Below are positions 22,690 through 33,730 of a DNA stretch of 64,000 bases, piece after piece (within the stretch, counting starts at the first letter, position 1; each line of letters starts with the position of its first letter). The notes beneath the pieces were generated by a model. That model was not told the origin of the DNA. It worked only from the letters and a program-made list of their open reading frames with translations, and did not search any database. Source of the stretch: Ursus arctos. Its lineage: Eukaryota > Chordata > Mammalia > Carnivora > Ursidae. A program made the position numbers and the translations under genes. The stretch lies in the NCBI RefSeq assembly GCF_023065955.2, contig NW_026622974.1, positions 31,093,718 through 31,157,717 of the forward strand, read 5' to 3'.

Positions 22690-23824
22690 GAGGCAGTTAG
22701 CGAAGGAACATATGGACTCTAGGAGCTGGGAATAGCCCTTAGTTTACAGACAGTAAGAAAATGGTAGTCTCAGTCCCCGAACTGCAAGGAACTGAATTCT
22801 GCCAACAACTTGTGTGACACGCAAAACATATGCTTTCCTAAAGCCCAGAAGGAACGCCACTTGTGGACTCCTTGGTTTCAAGTTCAGTGAAACCTGTATC
22901 AGACTTCTGACCTACAGAACTATAAATTTGGCTGTTTTAAGCCCCTACACTGTAGTGATTTGTTATGACAGCATGAGAAAGGACAATGTATTCATTCACA
23001 CAAAAGGCTCTTTTTTGAAGCGTTCAAGGTATGACTCACAGATGCCCTCAATCAAACCAAAGAACCCTCAGTTACTTTTAAGGGCATTCTTCCTCAGCCA
23101 TTTCAGCAAAAGCCAAAATTAGAGATGGGATCGACTAGGAATAATTCGTGGAAAAATCTCATATCTAATGGCATGAATTCCTGAGATAGACATGGGAAAA
23201 CAAGGTGCTTGAGAATTTTAAGCCAGCAAAAATACAGCCAGTTTGGACCACCTAGGACAGAGTTAGCGTTAAGTGAAAGGAGGCTACTGAACTCTCAAAA
23301 TTCCACAGGCAGGAAGTAGGCTGCTAAACTGACTTAGCAGCAAACACATGCTCTCCGTCACGAAAGGGAAGAATGACCCAAGCGGTGGAGGCGTGAGCCC
23401 AGAGGGCAGAGCCAGGTACCAGAGAGGATTACTCTCAGCTCTTGAAACCTAATGAAGTTTGGATATATTTCGAAATTGCTTGGAACTGATGACTCTTTCT
23501 TTTTGTCTTCCATTTTCTTCCCTTTCCAACCATAATGTCTATAACCATTATTTTATGCCTATCCCACCATTGTACTTTAGGAGCAGATAACTGGTTTTCT
23601 AGTTTCACAGGACTACAGATGGAGAGAAATTGTGTCCCGGGATGGATTATGCCCAGAACCTCACCCACAGCTGATCTAGATGATTCAGGTAGTGAGATCT
23701 AGGACTTCAGATGAGATTTAGATGAGATTCTGGATTCAAAGCTGGGGTGTAATGGGAGGAGACCTCTTGGGGGTTTGGGATGGGAGAATGTGTTTTGTAT
23801 GGAGGACAGACCTAGAGGATAGAC

Positions 23825-23899
23825 TGTGGGCAGAATAATGACCCTCCACAAATGTCTACATCCAAATTTGCTACGGTGGCAATAGAAAACCAATAGTCA
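23825..23899 (+). mobile_element. Internally deleted 3' LTR of the MaLR element
   Basis: The start 'tgtgggcagaataatgaccc' is a normal MLT1 LTR beginning. After about 45 bp it jumps to the phrase 'tttgctacggtggcaatagaa', which belongs to the very end of the same LTR type. Most of the LTR, normally about 400 bp or more, is missing. The pattern is consistent with an internal deletion. Confidence 0.6.
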
Positions 23900-24325
23900 G
23901 TGGTCTACTTCTCTGTAAGTCAGTGCTCGAATCCTAGGACCTAAGAGCAGGGAGCACGTCAGCATCTAATTCATGTCCATTATTATCCAGATGCTGAGCG
24001 TGGACAAGGGCTGATGAGAGCTTACTCCGTATGACGTGGCTCATTTCTGTAAAAAAAATCATGAGAATGTTTATTTCCCTATGGAATAATTATGGTCTGA
24101 TTATTCTCTGCTTTCAAAATCATCTTGTATGTGTGTGGGTCCATTCTCTGACCCAGTTCCTTGAACACCCTCTACTCCACACCGGCTGCCATCAGTCTAG
24201 TGCCTAGTAAGACTCAGCAATGCCTCAGCGTCACATTTCCAACATAAATACCTTTTAGCTGGTTATGCATTTCTTTGGCTTTTGACAAAGTGATCCCTAT
24301 AAAGTCAGTAATGTGTTACTCCTGA
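23900..24325. other. Unique sequence, nothing recognised
   Basis: No gene, RNA or repeat family recognised. Confidence 0.5.
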
Positions 24326-24340
24326 GAATTTTACTTTTTA

Positions 24341-24554
24341 TTTCTTTAAATTTGTTTTTTTTTTTAAGATTTTATTTCTTTATTTGAGAGAGAGAGAGAG
24401 AGAAAGCACACAATAGGTGGAAGGGTAAAGGGAGAGGAAGAAGCAGACTCCCCATTAAGCAGGGAGCCAGACTCAGGGCTCCATCCCAGGACCCCAGGAT
24501 CATGACCTGAGCTGAAGGCAGACACTTAACTGACTGAGCCACCCAGGCAACCCT
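24341..24554 (-). mobile_element. SINEC, generic caniform type, minus strand
   Basis: Plus strand shows the A-tail as a T-run and 'aagattttatttctttattt' (24366-24385), then (GA)n, 'aggatcatgacctgagctg' (24496-24514) and the inverted head 'tgagccacccaggcaaccc' (24535-24553). A perfect 15-bp duplication, 'gaattttacttttta', lies at 24326-24340 and 24555-24569. Confidence 0.95.
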
Positions 24555-24569
24555 GAATTTTACTTTTTA

Positions 24570-26711
24570 ATGAACACTTAACAAACCTCTCCAAAATGAG
24601 ATTATCCTGGGAGAATTTCAAAGACAACAATCTTTCATCTTAGCACCCAGAGAAAACTGTTAGGTCCTCCTGAAACTTTTTAAACTAATGGATAATATGA
24701 TGCCCTTGTTTTTGTGTCCACTGCCATCTCTTCGTTTTCTTAGACTCCTTCTTAAAATAGGGTTTGAGCTTTGTAATTATTTTAGCTACAATCCACAGTC
24801 TTAATGTGGGAGCCCCATTGATATGGTGGTAATGTGTGGAGGAAGGGAAAGTATTCGATCACCTTGGATTAGGTCCGAGTATTTCAGTGAACCTCTGCTC
24901 CCCGGCTGTCAACTTCAGAAGTGCTCCTCAGCTTCCTGCCTTCCTTATGGGAGACAAGAAGGCTAGACATGACTGAAATTGGGCATTTCTCTTCATGTCA
25001 AAGGCTACAGGGGGATGGAAGTGGGTATTTCCCTTCTCTCAGATCAGATAGCTGCTGCTAAAATAGTTTCGCTTGAGTTCAGGCCTTGTCACGGAGAACA
25101 GAGCTCTTGGGGCATGTCTCAAAATGGTGGCTTTTCCAGTCCCCCTGCTAGAAGCACGAAGGGAATTTTGTCTGATCTTCATTAGGAGAGCCTGGTAGGA
25201 CTCTTGGAGGTAAAATTCACGAAATATGGAGGGGTGCCCGAGGACTGGGCCCCAGGGTTTTTTGACTCTCAACCTGTTCATACTAAGCCTTGTTAATTAG
25301 TTTGTGTTCCCACCAGTACTGGCTCCAAAGACTGGTTTCCTCCTAGTAAGCTGTGATTCTTGCTATCTTTTCCTCTCTCCAGTGTTTGGAGGAGAATTTG
25401 CTCTGTGACCTCAATTCTCTGGCAGATCTAAGAAAAGTTGTTGATTTTCAGTTTGCTCAGCTTTTTTCTTGTTGTGAAGGTGGAATGGATGACTTTTAAG
25501 TTTTTTGCATGTCAGTGTAGAAACTGGAACACTGTATATTATAAGGGGATCAACTTGAACGTACTGTTTTTTGTAAATATTTTCATGTTGCCAAATATAT
25601 TCACAACCTGTATGTTAATATTTGCATAATATCCTCTTCCATAGATACACCCTAATCTGCTAACTTTCAGTGTTAAACACATGGTTTGTTGTCCATTTTG
25701 AACCCATTTTATACAATCTGGAAGTGCAGCAAGCTTGTGATTCATCTCTGTGCCTATCTATGATAAGATCCTTAAAATGTTTTCAAATATTTCTATGAAG
25801 AAATCAGATTTAGCGTACAGGAAGATTTAGTGAAAAAACAAGGAGAGGAGATGGATCCCTACATCCATCTTTGGGCACTGCCCATCTCGTCCTAACCCCC
25901 CTTTGGTTGGTCCTGTTGTCTTTCCCCTCAGTTCCCCATGTGCCCACTGCCTTCTGGCTGCCTGATACCCTGTGGCGGAACTCAGAGGACTTGTGCCATT
26001 TAATGTGCCCTGTGTGGGGATGAGAATTTCTGGGAACACTGTGGAGAATGGCTACTACCTCCCCTGTCTTCACCTCCCATCTCAACCTCAGTAACAGAAG
26101 AAGGAATGTGTCCAGAAAGCACCTGAACACATTCTTTTTAAGGTTTTATTTTTTAAAAAATTGAAAAATAAACCATGCCTACATGTTCCCAAACTTCCTC
26201 TTGCTAAGCTTTTGGGAGGTGGGCACAAATGGCATCCCTAGATCTCCTTAGCACTTCCCACTGACCCCTGAAGACGGGAGAGCTGCCCCCCCACACACAC
26301 CCAGTTCTGCTGCTCTCAGGCTCCAAGGAACTTATTTGCCCAACTCCGTCGTCAAGCACCCCCCACCTCACCCCACATTTACTATTAAAGGAAGGAAATG
26401 AGGAAGAATAGCTAACATGCCAAACTGTCTCTTCCCCCACCTCTTGTGCGGAACAGCTCACAGAGCAACAAAATTGGCACTAGAGCTCACAGAAATACAC
26501 AATCTCAAAATCAGCTAAGTCAGAAGTATAGACGGGGACAGAAAACTGACATTGTTTTCTTTAATGCCTCAGTGCATGATGTGTCTGGAATAAAATACTG
26601 GCACATTGATCTTTTGATTAATATTAAGAAAAAGTTCAGCCATACACACCTTAAAAGGGGGGGAAGTGTCATGACAATTCTACTTTGAAATCAATTTCTT
26701 TTTTTCTGTAT

Positions 26712-26714
<3 letters not shown>
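24570..26714. other. Unique sequence, no gene recognised
   Basis: Several short ORFs on both strands (24979-25185 plus, 25039-25281 minus, 25810-26130 minus, 26204-26461 minus) overlap each other and have no recognised homology. No splice-bounded exon is convincing. Confidence 0.45.

Positions 26715-26744
<30 letters not shown>
26715..26744. repeat. (AC)15 microsatellite
   Basis: An uninterrupted 30-bp AC dinucleotide run followed by 'tcagatatatatgc'. Likely polymorphic in length. Confidence 0.98.
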
Positions 26745-26746
<2 letters not shown>

Positions 26747-27171
26747 AGATATATATGCTTATATATTTAAATAACAACCATTTGAAATGACCCAAGCTGA
26801 ATGTCATTTTCATAGTTAAGTAAAAATAGGGTACTAAAAATATAGCACTGACTCTAGTCACAAGGAAGATGTTTGAGGTTTTGCTATGTGACAAGAATAT
26901 AAAATATTTCCACATGTATAATTAAATACACAACAGATAGCAAAGTATTATCCCTGGAAATTAACATAAGACAAATGACCTTGAACGCTTTCAAACGTTA
27001 TAAGCTGATAAGTCTGACTATAAAAATAAATATAATTGGGCTGTAAAAAAATATTTAATAATTTTAAATTTAAGAGGAAAAGTTTAGTGAGAGAGCCCTG
27101 AAAAGAAGGGAATATACACCTGAGAAGTGGTAGAGCTGGGGTTCGGGGAGGAAAGTGGTCCTTCCTAGGCG

Positions 27172-27174
<3 letters not shown>

Positions 27175-27213
<39 letters not shown>
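27175..27213. repeat. (TG)19 microsatellite
   Basis: A perfect 39-bp TG run. It produces the low-complexity HT/CV stretches in the small ORFs at 26948-27241 (minus) and 27155-27400 (plus), which are not genes. Likely polymorphic. Confidence 0.98.
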
Positions 27214-27218
<5 letters not shown>

Positions 27219-28620
27219 CCCTTAACAATGAGATCTACCATCCTAACAAAATTTTAAGTATACAGTTTGCATATGCATTTGTGAAACCAGAGGTTTATGT
27301 GAGAAGAGTTATTTCTGTGTGTGAAACTGCGGTTTCACCAGAACCAAGCAGTCAGATAAGTGACTCTGTAAGTGAAAACTCAGAGTCTCACTGCATGTAG
27401 AAATGCACCTTCCCTTGCTTATCGGTGTATCACTGATAAGTGTTAGGGCACCAGCGTTTGGAAAATGAATCTGGAAGAACTCTGTCTCCACTGAGGTGCC
27501 CCTTTTTCTTCCCGCAGAAAGTACTTCGTCCTCATAAACATGCCTGGGAGTCATGCACAGAGCTGTGCTTCTGAGAGTCAACGTGATTCTGGGTATAATC
27601 TTCACATTTCATGTTAGAACCCTTACATTAATATTTTGACCAGCTTACATAGTTTATTTTAATGACGACCCACCTTTATATGCCACTTTTCAATGCCTCG
27701 ATTTTTTTGATCTGGCAACCTTTTCATACCCGCTCAGCTTTAAAACTAATAACAAAAATTCAGTCATCAGTTCCTCCCCTCCCACCAGCAAATGTTGAAA
27801 ACCCTGTCTTTTAAGTGCTCTCTAAGAGAGACCAAGTCAGTCTTCTCTTTGATTCTTCTCAAAGAGCTTCGACAGGGAATCTTAGCTAATTTCCGGGATT
27901 ATGTAACATGACAAAGTTTCTGGACATGATCCACAACCATCCCAACCATCTCGGGTAGAAGCTAGTCTCACTCTAAACTTACAGCCTTGGTGGAGCCAAG
28001 TTTTAGTTACTTCTCTATTCAAACAAGTGAATAGCGTAAGATCTGGTACTTCAGCAACAGTGCTCAAATTCTTCCCCAAAAGAAAACAGCTTCAATAGGC
28101 CTAAGAAACCTGTGTTTCATGACTCCGTTATCTTTTTACCACCCTCCCTTTTTTAGTGGAATTAGGGAGGGGATGATTTGTTGAAATTCAAAGGTTTACA
28201 TCTTTGCCAAATACTAGCTGCTAATCCATTAGTCTAAGTCATCTGAGAAACATTTCACAGAAATGAATCTCACTGAAATTTAAAAAAAAAGAAAAGAGCT
28301 TCTTAAGGTGACAAATGACTTCAAATATCACAATCCAACTAGCACTTAGCGTATTTAATATGGTGTTTTGCTCTCCTTCTGTTCACTGATGCGTAGACGA
28401 CAATTCAGCTTGGTCCAAGATAAAGCAGCAGATTGTACTTCTCTTTTATCTGCCCCGCGGATGGAAAGCCCTCCCTGCTTTTTCCCCACCCCTGTCTCAT
28501 TTTCTCCTGTATACCTGTGAATGGATTTCACCCACCTGGTCTCAGTCTAGGGTGTGAAGTGCCTCTTCCCTTTCTTGGGATGTTACTTTTTTCTTCTCGC
28601 GGGTAATGATAGTGGACGTT
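27214..28620. other. Unique sequence, no gene recognised
   Basis: No repeat family or gene recognised. Minus-strand ORFs at 27309-27605 and 27882-28079 have no known homology. Confidence 0.5.
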
Positions 28621-28624
28621 AGCA

Positions 28625-28790
28625 TTTCTGAATTCCTTCTTCTAGGCTGGTGCGGTTCTAAGCGCCCTACGCATACTAATACCGTAAATCCTCACGCTAG
28701 CTCTGGAGGAGGCTAGTACCTTAGCCCCATTTTACGACATGAGGAAGCTTCAGGAACAGAGGTGTCAAACAGTTGATAGTGGAAGATTCA
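28625..28790 (+). repeat. MIR element
   Basis: 'tgcggttctaagcgccctac' near 28650, 'ctaataccgtaaatcctcacg' near 28675 and 'ccccattttacgacatgagga' near 28724 follow the MIR consensus order. Diverged, non-coding mammalian-wide SINE. Confidence 0.75.
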
Positions 28791-29040
28791 AAACTGGGCG
28801 GTGTAATTTCAGAGTTCCCATTCTTAACCCTGGCACTGCTGGTCCGCCATACCCTCCTCAGTATTCTCTCCCTAAGACCTCTGTTCTTTTCTACCCGAAT
28901 CCTTCCTATTATCTCTTTCTCAGGGGCTATCCCTCTTCTTCCCTCTTGAGGTGGCTTTAAACAGTAATTGAAATATCTCGTTATCTTCAGCGGAATTTGA
29001 CACCGTTGAGCAAGGGAGGTGGCAGTGCGGTTGCAAGAGC

Positions 29041-29402
29041 TGGCGTCTAGATCCCGCATCTTCGATCCGGGCTCTTGGTTGGGCAGGGGCTCTATAGCGG
29101 CATGGCCAGTTCCTTCCCCCTCCTCTCATTCCACCATCTTGTAGTCTCTGTAGGTATCTGGTGTCTGGAATCATTCTCCGCCTTTCCGGGCTTCCTTCTC
29201 CCAAGTCGTCGCTGGGAGAAAGAAAAGGAGAAGCAGCGGACATCTGTAACCAGCCGCTCAGCAGCGCTGGCCGCGTTCTGGCGCCACTCCTGGCTCTCCC
29301 GGTCCTCTCCGCGGCTACCGGGGAGTTTTGCGTGGACCGTAAGTGCGCTTTAGCTTCACGACAGCACTTTCCGTCACCAGGACCCCTCTCAGGTAGGCGC
29401 GG
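29041..29402. promoter_or_regulatory. CpG-island-like block, candidate promoter or first exon
   Basis: About 360 bp, GC-rich compared with the flanks, with roughly 26 CpGs counted by eye (estimated observed/expected near 0.9). The densest part is 29220-29402. On the plus strand a consensus splice donor, GTAAGT, lies at 29339-29344 after the CpG-rich part, and another donor-like 'aggtagg' lies near 29391. Overlapping plus ORFs (29075-29353, 29161-29424) and minus ORFs (28721-29059, 28920-29243) show no recognised domain. It could be the promoter and first exon of an unrecognised transcript, an lncRNA promoter, or GC-rich relic sequence. Confidence 0.45.
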
Positions 29403-29455
29403 TGTGAACTTCCTTGAGCCCTAACAGAACAAGCTCCAGCCCCCATCTGGTGGCC

Positions 29456-29498
29456 TCGCCTTGCTCGGCCTTTTGGAAAATCCTAACACAAAGTGAAA
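29456..29498 (+). pseudogene. Possible U2 snRNA-like fragment (weak)
   Basis: The phrase 'ctcggccttttgg' at 29464-29476 is identical to part of the U2 snRNA 5' end, and a few bases on either side can be aligned with gaps. Only about 40 bp resemble U2 and no snRNA promoter or 3' half is visible. Chance similarity is possible. Confidence 0.2.
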
Positions 29499-29499
29499 A

Positions 29500-31250
29500 A
29501 CATAATAAAAAATATTATTGTAAAAAAATAGCATTCGTAACTTCCAAAAAAAAATTAAACTGATACTATAATCATTAAAAAAAAAGTGAAAAATGCCTTC
29601 GCTTGTTCACTGTACGTTTGACTATTCAGTAGTCGGTTTGCACAAAAGGGAACCTGCCTATACTTTACTTGAGACTATAATATGCTGTAGCACTAAATTC
29701 GATTTTGTTAATTCTTAAAGCTGTAGAAGCTGTTGGTATTCCATGAACGGCAAACATGGCAGAAGATATAGTGTTATTCAGAGACACAGTGTTTCATTTA
29801 GCCTTGCTACAAGTCCGTCCCCTGTAGCAGATGCAGTGAAAAGTAGTCTGTGCTGCACGCTCTTCTCGTGTAACTAAAGTTGAGATCTCATTACTTGCAG
29901 ACCTACATTCAATTAACCTTTCTTTTCACGGGTGAGAGAAGTAAGATATAAAGAGCTCTACCTGTGAGTGCACAGCACCACGACTGCATGCGGGTGAACA
30001 GGCTTGAAGAAGTCTCAAGTCTCTACAATGCCTTCTAGATCAAATAAGATTCCTAAGCTTGCTTTCTAACGACAACTCTGCTTTACTGAGCTCGCTGTGC
30101 CATCCGGAGTTGGCGACGGGCCCCGTGTGCCTTGGTGTCAGCTTCTCTCTCCCCCGTACTGCTGCGGAGTCAACACACCGGCGGGCTAGTCTACTTCCTT
30201 GACGTCAGGGACAACCTTCCTTCTCCCCTCCTCTCAGTCCTCGCTCCCATGTCTAATGGTGAGCTGTGCTTCTCTTGCCTGCCTGTGTTCTTAGAACACA
30301 AATAAAACCTTGATTCAAGGCAATTAGGAATATGCGGCTTTTTTTTTTTTTACAGAACCCATGTCCTGTTGGAAATGGCCTGAAGGAAATAATCTGCAAC
30401 GTATACAATGTTACTGAGTGAAATAAAGTCTAATTCCTAAATGAAGTCAGGCACCCATCGACAAGATTGAAATGAAAAACTGATTTACTCTGTGAAGAGA
30501 TGGGATTCATCTGAATGTATGCCATGCTCAGAGCTAACATATAAGGTGCTGTGGATATTCTGCCCAAGTCAATCTGGAAACAGAAACTGTTTTGTTTTGT
30601 ACTCTGCCCATGGTTTTGCCAAAAATTCCAAGAATCAACATGATGGAAGCTAGAATCGTGGCAGAGTTTAAAGCATGCTTGTCCATGACCTGACCCTCTT
30701 CCCTGCTCGTACCAAAGGGCAGACGGAAGCAGAGGTCCTGGGGGTCACCTAGCCAATTTGCGTTAGAGTCTCAGAGCTATGTGTCACCCTCCCTACACTT
30801 CATCTCACTTCTTGGACTGTGTTTTGTGACATACCATATCAACGGGTAATGTTCAGTTCTCCACGTTTCCAGAAACCTTTCTTATTCTCTACTTTACCTT
30901 TTGAAAAATAGCAGGAAGAGAGGCCATGCTCCATAACTCTTATTAGATGTCTTTCCAAATGCCGCAGGGGGTCCTGATGGCCACTGGAAACCTGCCAGCG
31001 CAGAAAACATACCCTGTGTTCTGCAAGTTTTCCAATTCTGTGTGAAATCCGCTACCATTTAAAAGACATTTCCTCGACTATGCATTCCTCTCCATCAATT
31101 CCCAGGTCTCTGACTTCAAAAATGTTTTTTCAAATGCCTGCCTTAAAGAACACTGTACTAGTTACAACACTTCCATTGCACCTTCCGAACTCTTTGCTCC
31201 TTCGGCTGTATTGTGCCCTAGGCGTGACCTTAAGTAGAACTGCCTTGTTC
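29500..31250. other. Mostly unique sequence, no gene recognised
   Basis: AT-rich until about 29640, then mixed. It holds a moderately CpG-containing part around 30095-30215 with a CRE palindrome. A polyadenylation-type AATAAA follows at 30301-30306, after 'gtgttcttagaacaca', and a T-run ending in 'acag' lies at 30340-30354. I could not connect these into a gene model. Part may be an unrecognised LTR. Confidence 0.4.
30200..30207. promoter_or_regulatory. Perfect CRE palindrome TGACGTCA
   Basis: The full 8-bp cAMP-response element, TGACGTCA, lies in a locally CpG-containing stretch. CREB/ATF proteins bind this site in general. Occupancy here is unknown, and an isolated 8-mer can occur by chance. 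Confidence 0.35.
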
Positions 31251-31254
31251 CATC

Positions 31255-31720
31255 AATAGTAAGTTTTTGACCACTTACTGTGTGCACATCTTTGCGCCAG
31301 GCACTGCAGGAGGGTCTGGAGAGCAAGGAAAGCATTCAGAGCTTTCCATTTACCTTAAGCGGAGAAAATTAAAACTTACAAACTAATCAGAGAACAATTA
31401 AGAACTGAACTGTGAGAATTAATGCAGCAGAATATGACTGAGAAATGGGAAAAGACGTTAAGTTTGTTTGGATTCCTTTGAGAAAATTCACAGTGGAGGT
31501 AAGACGTGGATTGGGGCCTGCGGGAAGAAGAGAATTTGGTGAGAGAGCAAAGAAGAAGGGGCATTGCAGAGGGGAGGCAACGTGCGCAAAGGCTCAGGGG
31601 CGGGACTAATCGCGGGGTCCAAGGAGAGCCTCCCTGCGTACCAGGAGAGGGAGGTAAGCCGCTCAAGCGCGCTCGGTCATGAGGGGCTTATGGACTGCGC
31701 AGCGGCGTTGGAATTTGGCA
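31255..31720 (+). repeat. Ancient dispersed mammalian repeat, family unresolved
   Basis: Starts with 'ccacttactgtgtgcacatc' and 'gcgccaggcactgcagg' (31294-31310), followed by 'gcattgcagaggggaggcaacgtgcgcaaaggctcagg' type sequence near 31562-31600 and 'catgaggggcttatggact' near 31679. The order matches a common old mammalian interspersed element that I recognise but cannot name. The minus-strand ORF at 31376-31666 lies within it and is not a gene. Confidence 0.45.
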
Positions 31721-32097
31721 TAAAAAAGACCTAATAAAGAACTATGAGAATAATGCTGCCCAAAGTACAGCCTGAAGAACACCCATCTAAAAATGTGTGC
31801 AGCGCTCCTTGAAATAGTGTATCTCCGTAACCACCACCACAGCGAGGACGCAGAACCGTTTCAGGGATCCCAACCACACCCTAGCGCTACGCTTTCATGC
31901 CCCGCCCCCTCCAATACACGTGTCAAAATTCATAGACCTGTTCGTCAAAAAGTCCATTTTATTTGATATTAATTTGAAACAAAGAATAGATGCAAGATTG
32001 TTTTTAACCTATTTTAAAAAATGGCGTATCTCTACGCTCCACCTCACAGGGACTAAAATCAGAATCGTTGGCATTGACTCCAGACATGGACATTTTT

Positions 32098-32176
32098 TTA
32101 TAATTTTTATTTTGTTATATTAGTCACCATACAGTACATCCCCAGTTTTTGATGCAATGTTCCATGATTATTTGCG
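32098..32176 (-). mobile_element. Extremely 5'-truncated L1 3' end (about 80 bp), minus strand
   Basis: The plus strand shows a T-rich tail, then 'tattagtcaccatacagtac' near 32118-32137 and 'agtttttgatgcaatgttcc' near 32144-32163. This is the reverse complement of the last part of the L1 3' UTR seen at about 12300-12375. A 17-bp duplication with one mismatch (32081-32097 and 32177-32193) brackets it. It is one of the shortest L1 insertions expected from target-primed reverse transcription. Confidence 0.85.
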
Positions 32177-32209
32177 CAGACACGGACATTTTTAAAAAAC
32201 ACTGCTTGC

Positions 32210-33012
32210 GGTGATGGAGGGAGATCTAACCTATCTAAACCCCCTCCACCTTCCTGCCCCGCCCCTTCCACTCGTGCGTTTTGGAGGTCTCCTTCCTCCA
32301 GCTGAGGCTCGGGGGTGGGTCTGTGGTTCTGCCAGGCTGTGGCTGAACTGTAGTCCGGGGACGGCCTTTCTTTTCTGGGTTGCTGCCACTGTTCCAGATC
32401 TTGTATTTCTTGGTTTACGGTTTCATTCTCCTGGACTTTCTAAGAAAATGTCCACGAGAAAAGTTGTCGGAGCTCCTGTCAGTCTGAGAAGCTTTATGTG
32501 CCCCCACATTTGATTAAGAATTTGGCCTTTGTACAGAATTCACGAATGAAAATTATTTCCCTCAAAACTTTGAGTGTATTTTCCTGTTGTCCTTCAACAT
32601 CGGATGTTGCTTTTCCTTGCCAACCCTATTTTCTCTACTTTCTCAAGGTCATTTACTTTCTTCTCTAAGATGTTTAGCGTCATTTCTCATTTCGGAAATT
32701 ACTCGGATACGTCACAGTACCATTTTGGGTGGTAGGATTCCCATTCATTCATTCGTGTTAGGCAATTGCTGGATCTTTTAATCTGAAGACTTGGATCCTC
32801 ATTCAATCTTGGAAACTTCATTACATCATTCTTTTGATAGTTTTTGTCTTTTGTGTCCTATATTCTCTTTTTTGGACTTCATGTAGTCTGGTATCAGGAC
32901 ATGTTATTGATCCTCTAAAACTTAGTCCCCCCCCCCCCTTTGGCCATTGTCCCATGCTGGCAAGTGCTGATTGTAGCTTTCTCTGTCTTGCTTCATCAAC
33001 CAGTATCCCTCT
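32210..33012. repeat. Old TE-derived sequence, family unresolved
   Basis: The 'gattaagaatttggcctttgtacagaattc' region near 32512-32541 and 'tccttcaacatcggatgttgc' near 32590-32610 resemble a dispersed ancient transposon sequence that I know from mammalian genomes but cannot assign. It includes a C12 run at 32927-32938. ORFs at 32211-32513, 32587-32781 and 32834-33073 have no recognised protein homology. Confidence 0.35.
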
Positions 33013-33018
33013 GATAGT

Positions 33019-33510
33019 TGTATATTCATTTTTTATTGCTTTTGTAACAAATTATCCAAATGGTGTAGCTTAAAACAGCAGAAATTTATTATTTCTGGTG
33101 ATCGGAAGTCCAACATGTGTCTCACAGGACTAAAATCAAGGTGTCAATAGAGTTCTGGAGGCTCTGGAGGAGAATTCAGTTCCTTGGTTTTTTTCCAGCT
33201 TTGTTGGCTCATGACCCTTTCCTGCATCTTCAAAGCTAGCAAAGTTGCATCTTACCCTCTTTCTCTCTCCCTCTCTCTTCTATTACTCTCTCTCTCTATA
33301 TATATATGTGTCCAAAGCCAGGAAGATTCTTTGCTTTTAAGGACTTATCAGATTGGGTACACCTGAATAGTCCAGAATAGTCATCCCATCTCAAGATGTG
33401 TAACCTCAATCTTATCAGCAAAGCACCTTTTGCCGTGTAAGGTAACATATCCACAGGGTCTGGGGATTGTGGTATGGACATCATTGTGGGCCATGATTCT
33501 GCCGATCACA
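33019..33510 (-). mobile_element. MLT1-type (ERVL-MaLR) LTR, minus strand, near full length
   Basis: The plus strand begins TG at 33019 with 'tttttattgcttttgtaacaaatt', followed by 'gcttaaaacagcagaaatttatt' near 33068. It continues with 'tcttcaaagctagcaaagttg' near 33227 and 'ggtctggggattgtggtatgga' near 33457, and ends in CA at 33510. This is the full reverse complement of an MLT1 LTR of about 490 bp. A CT-rich/TATATA low-complexity stretch (33250-33309) has expanded inside. The flanking 5-mers do not match, so the duplication has decayed or a boundary is off. Confidence 0.8.
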
Positions 33511-33730
33511 AAACATCTACTAGAAATTTATTGGACTCTGTGTCTGCTGATATTCCCCTTTTATATTCTTCATTTCTGTTGGTATGTATGCCATTCTATA
33601 TTAATTTATGATTATTTTACTATAGTTTTAGGAGGAAGGAGAGGTAAATGGATGAGCTTAGTTTGACATCTTGAATCAGAAGTCTTTCCCCAGGATTGTG
33701 TAATGTCCATTATCATTTAAAAATCACTGT

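Larger units (their letters stand above)
21995..23899 (+). mobile_element. MaLR (ERVL-MaLR, MLT1-type) element: 5' LTR, internal region, deleted 3' LTR
   Basis: A plus-strand MaLR unit. The 5' LTR starts 'tgtagtagacagaattatgg' at 21995 and is split by a second LTR at 22275-22689. It resumes at 22690 and ends near 22990. The internal region runs from about 23000 to 23824 and shows MLT1/MST-internal phrases, for example 'aggactacagatggagaga' at 23609-23627. A stub 3' LTR lies at 23825-23899. MaLR elements are non-autonomous relatives of ERVL and rarely keep coding sequence, and none is intact here. Small ORFs inside (22814-23122 plus, 23435-23668 minus, 23699-23893 minus) are incidental. Confidence 0.75.
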
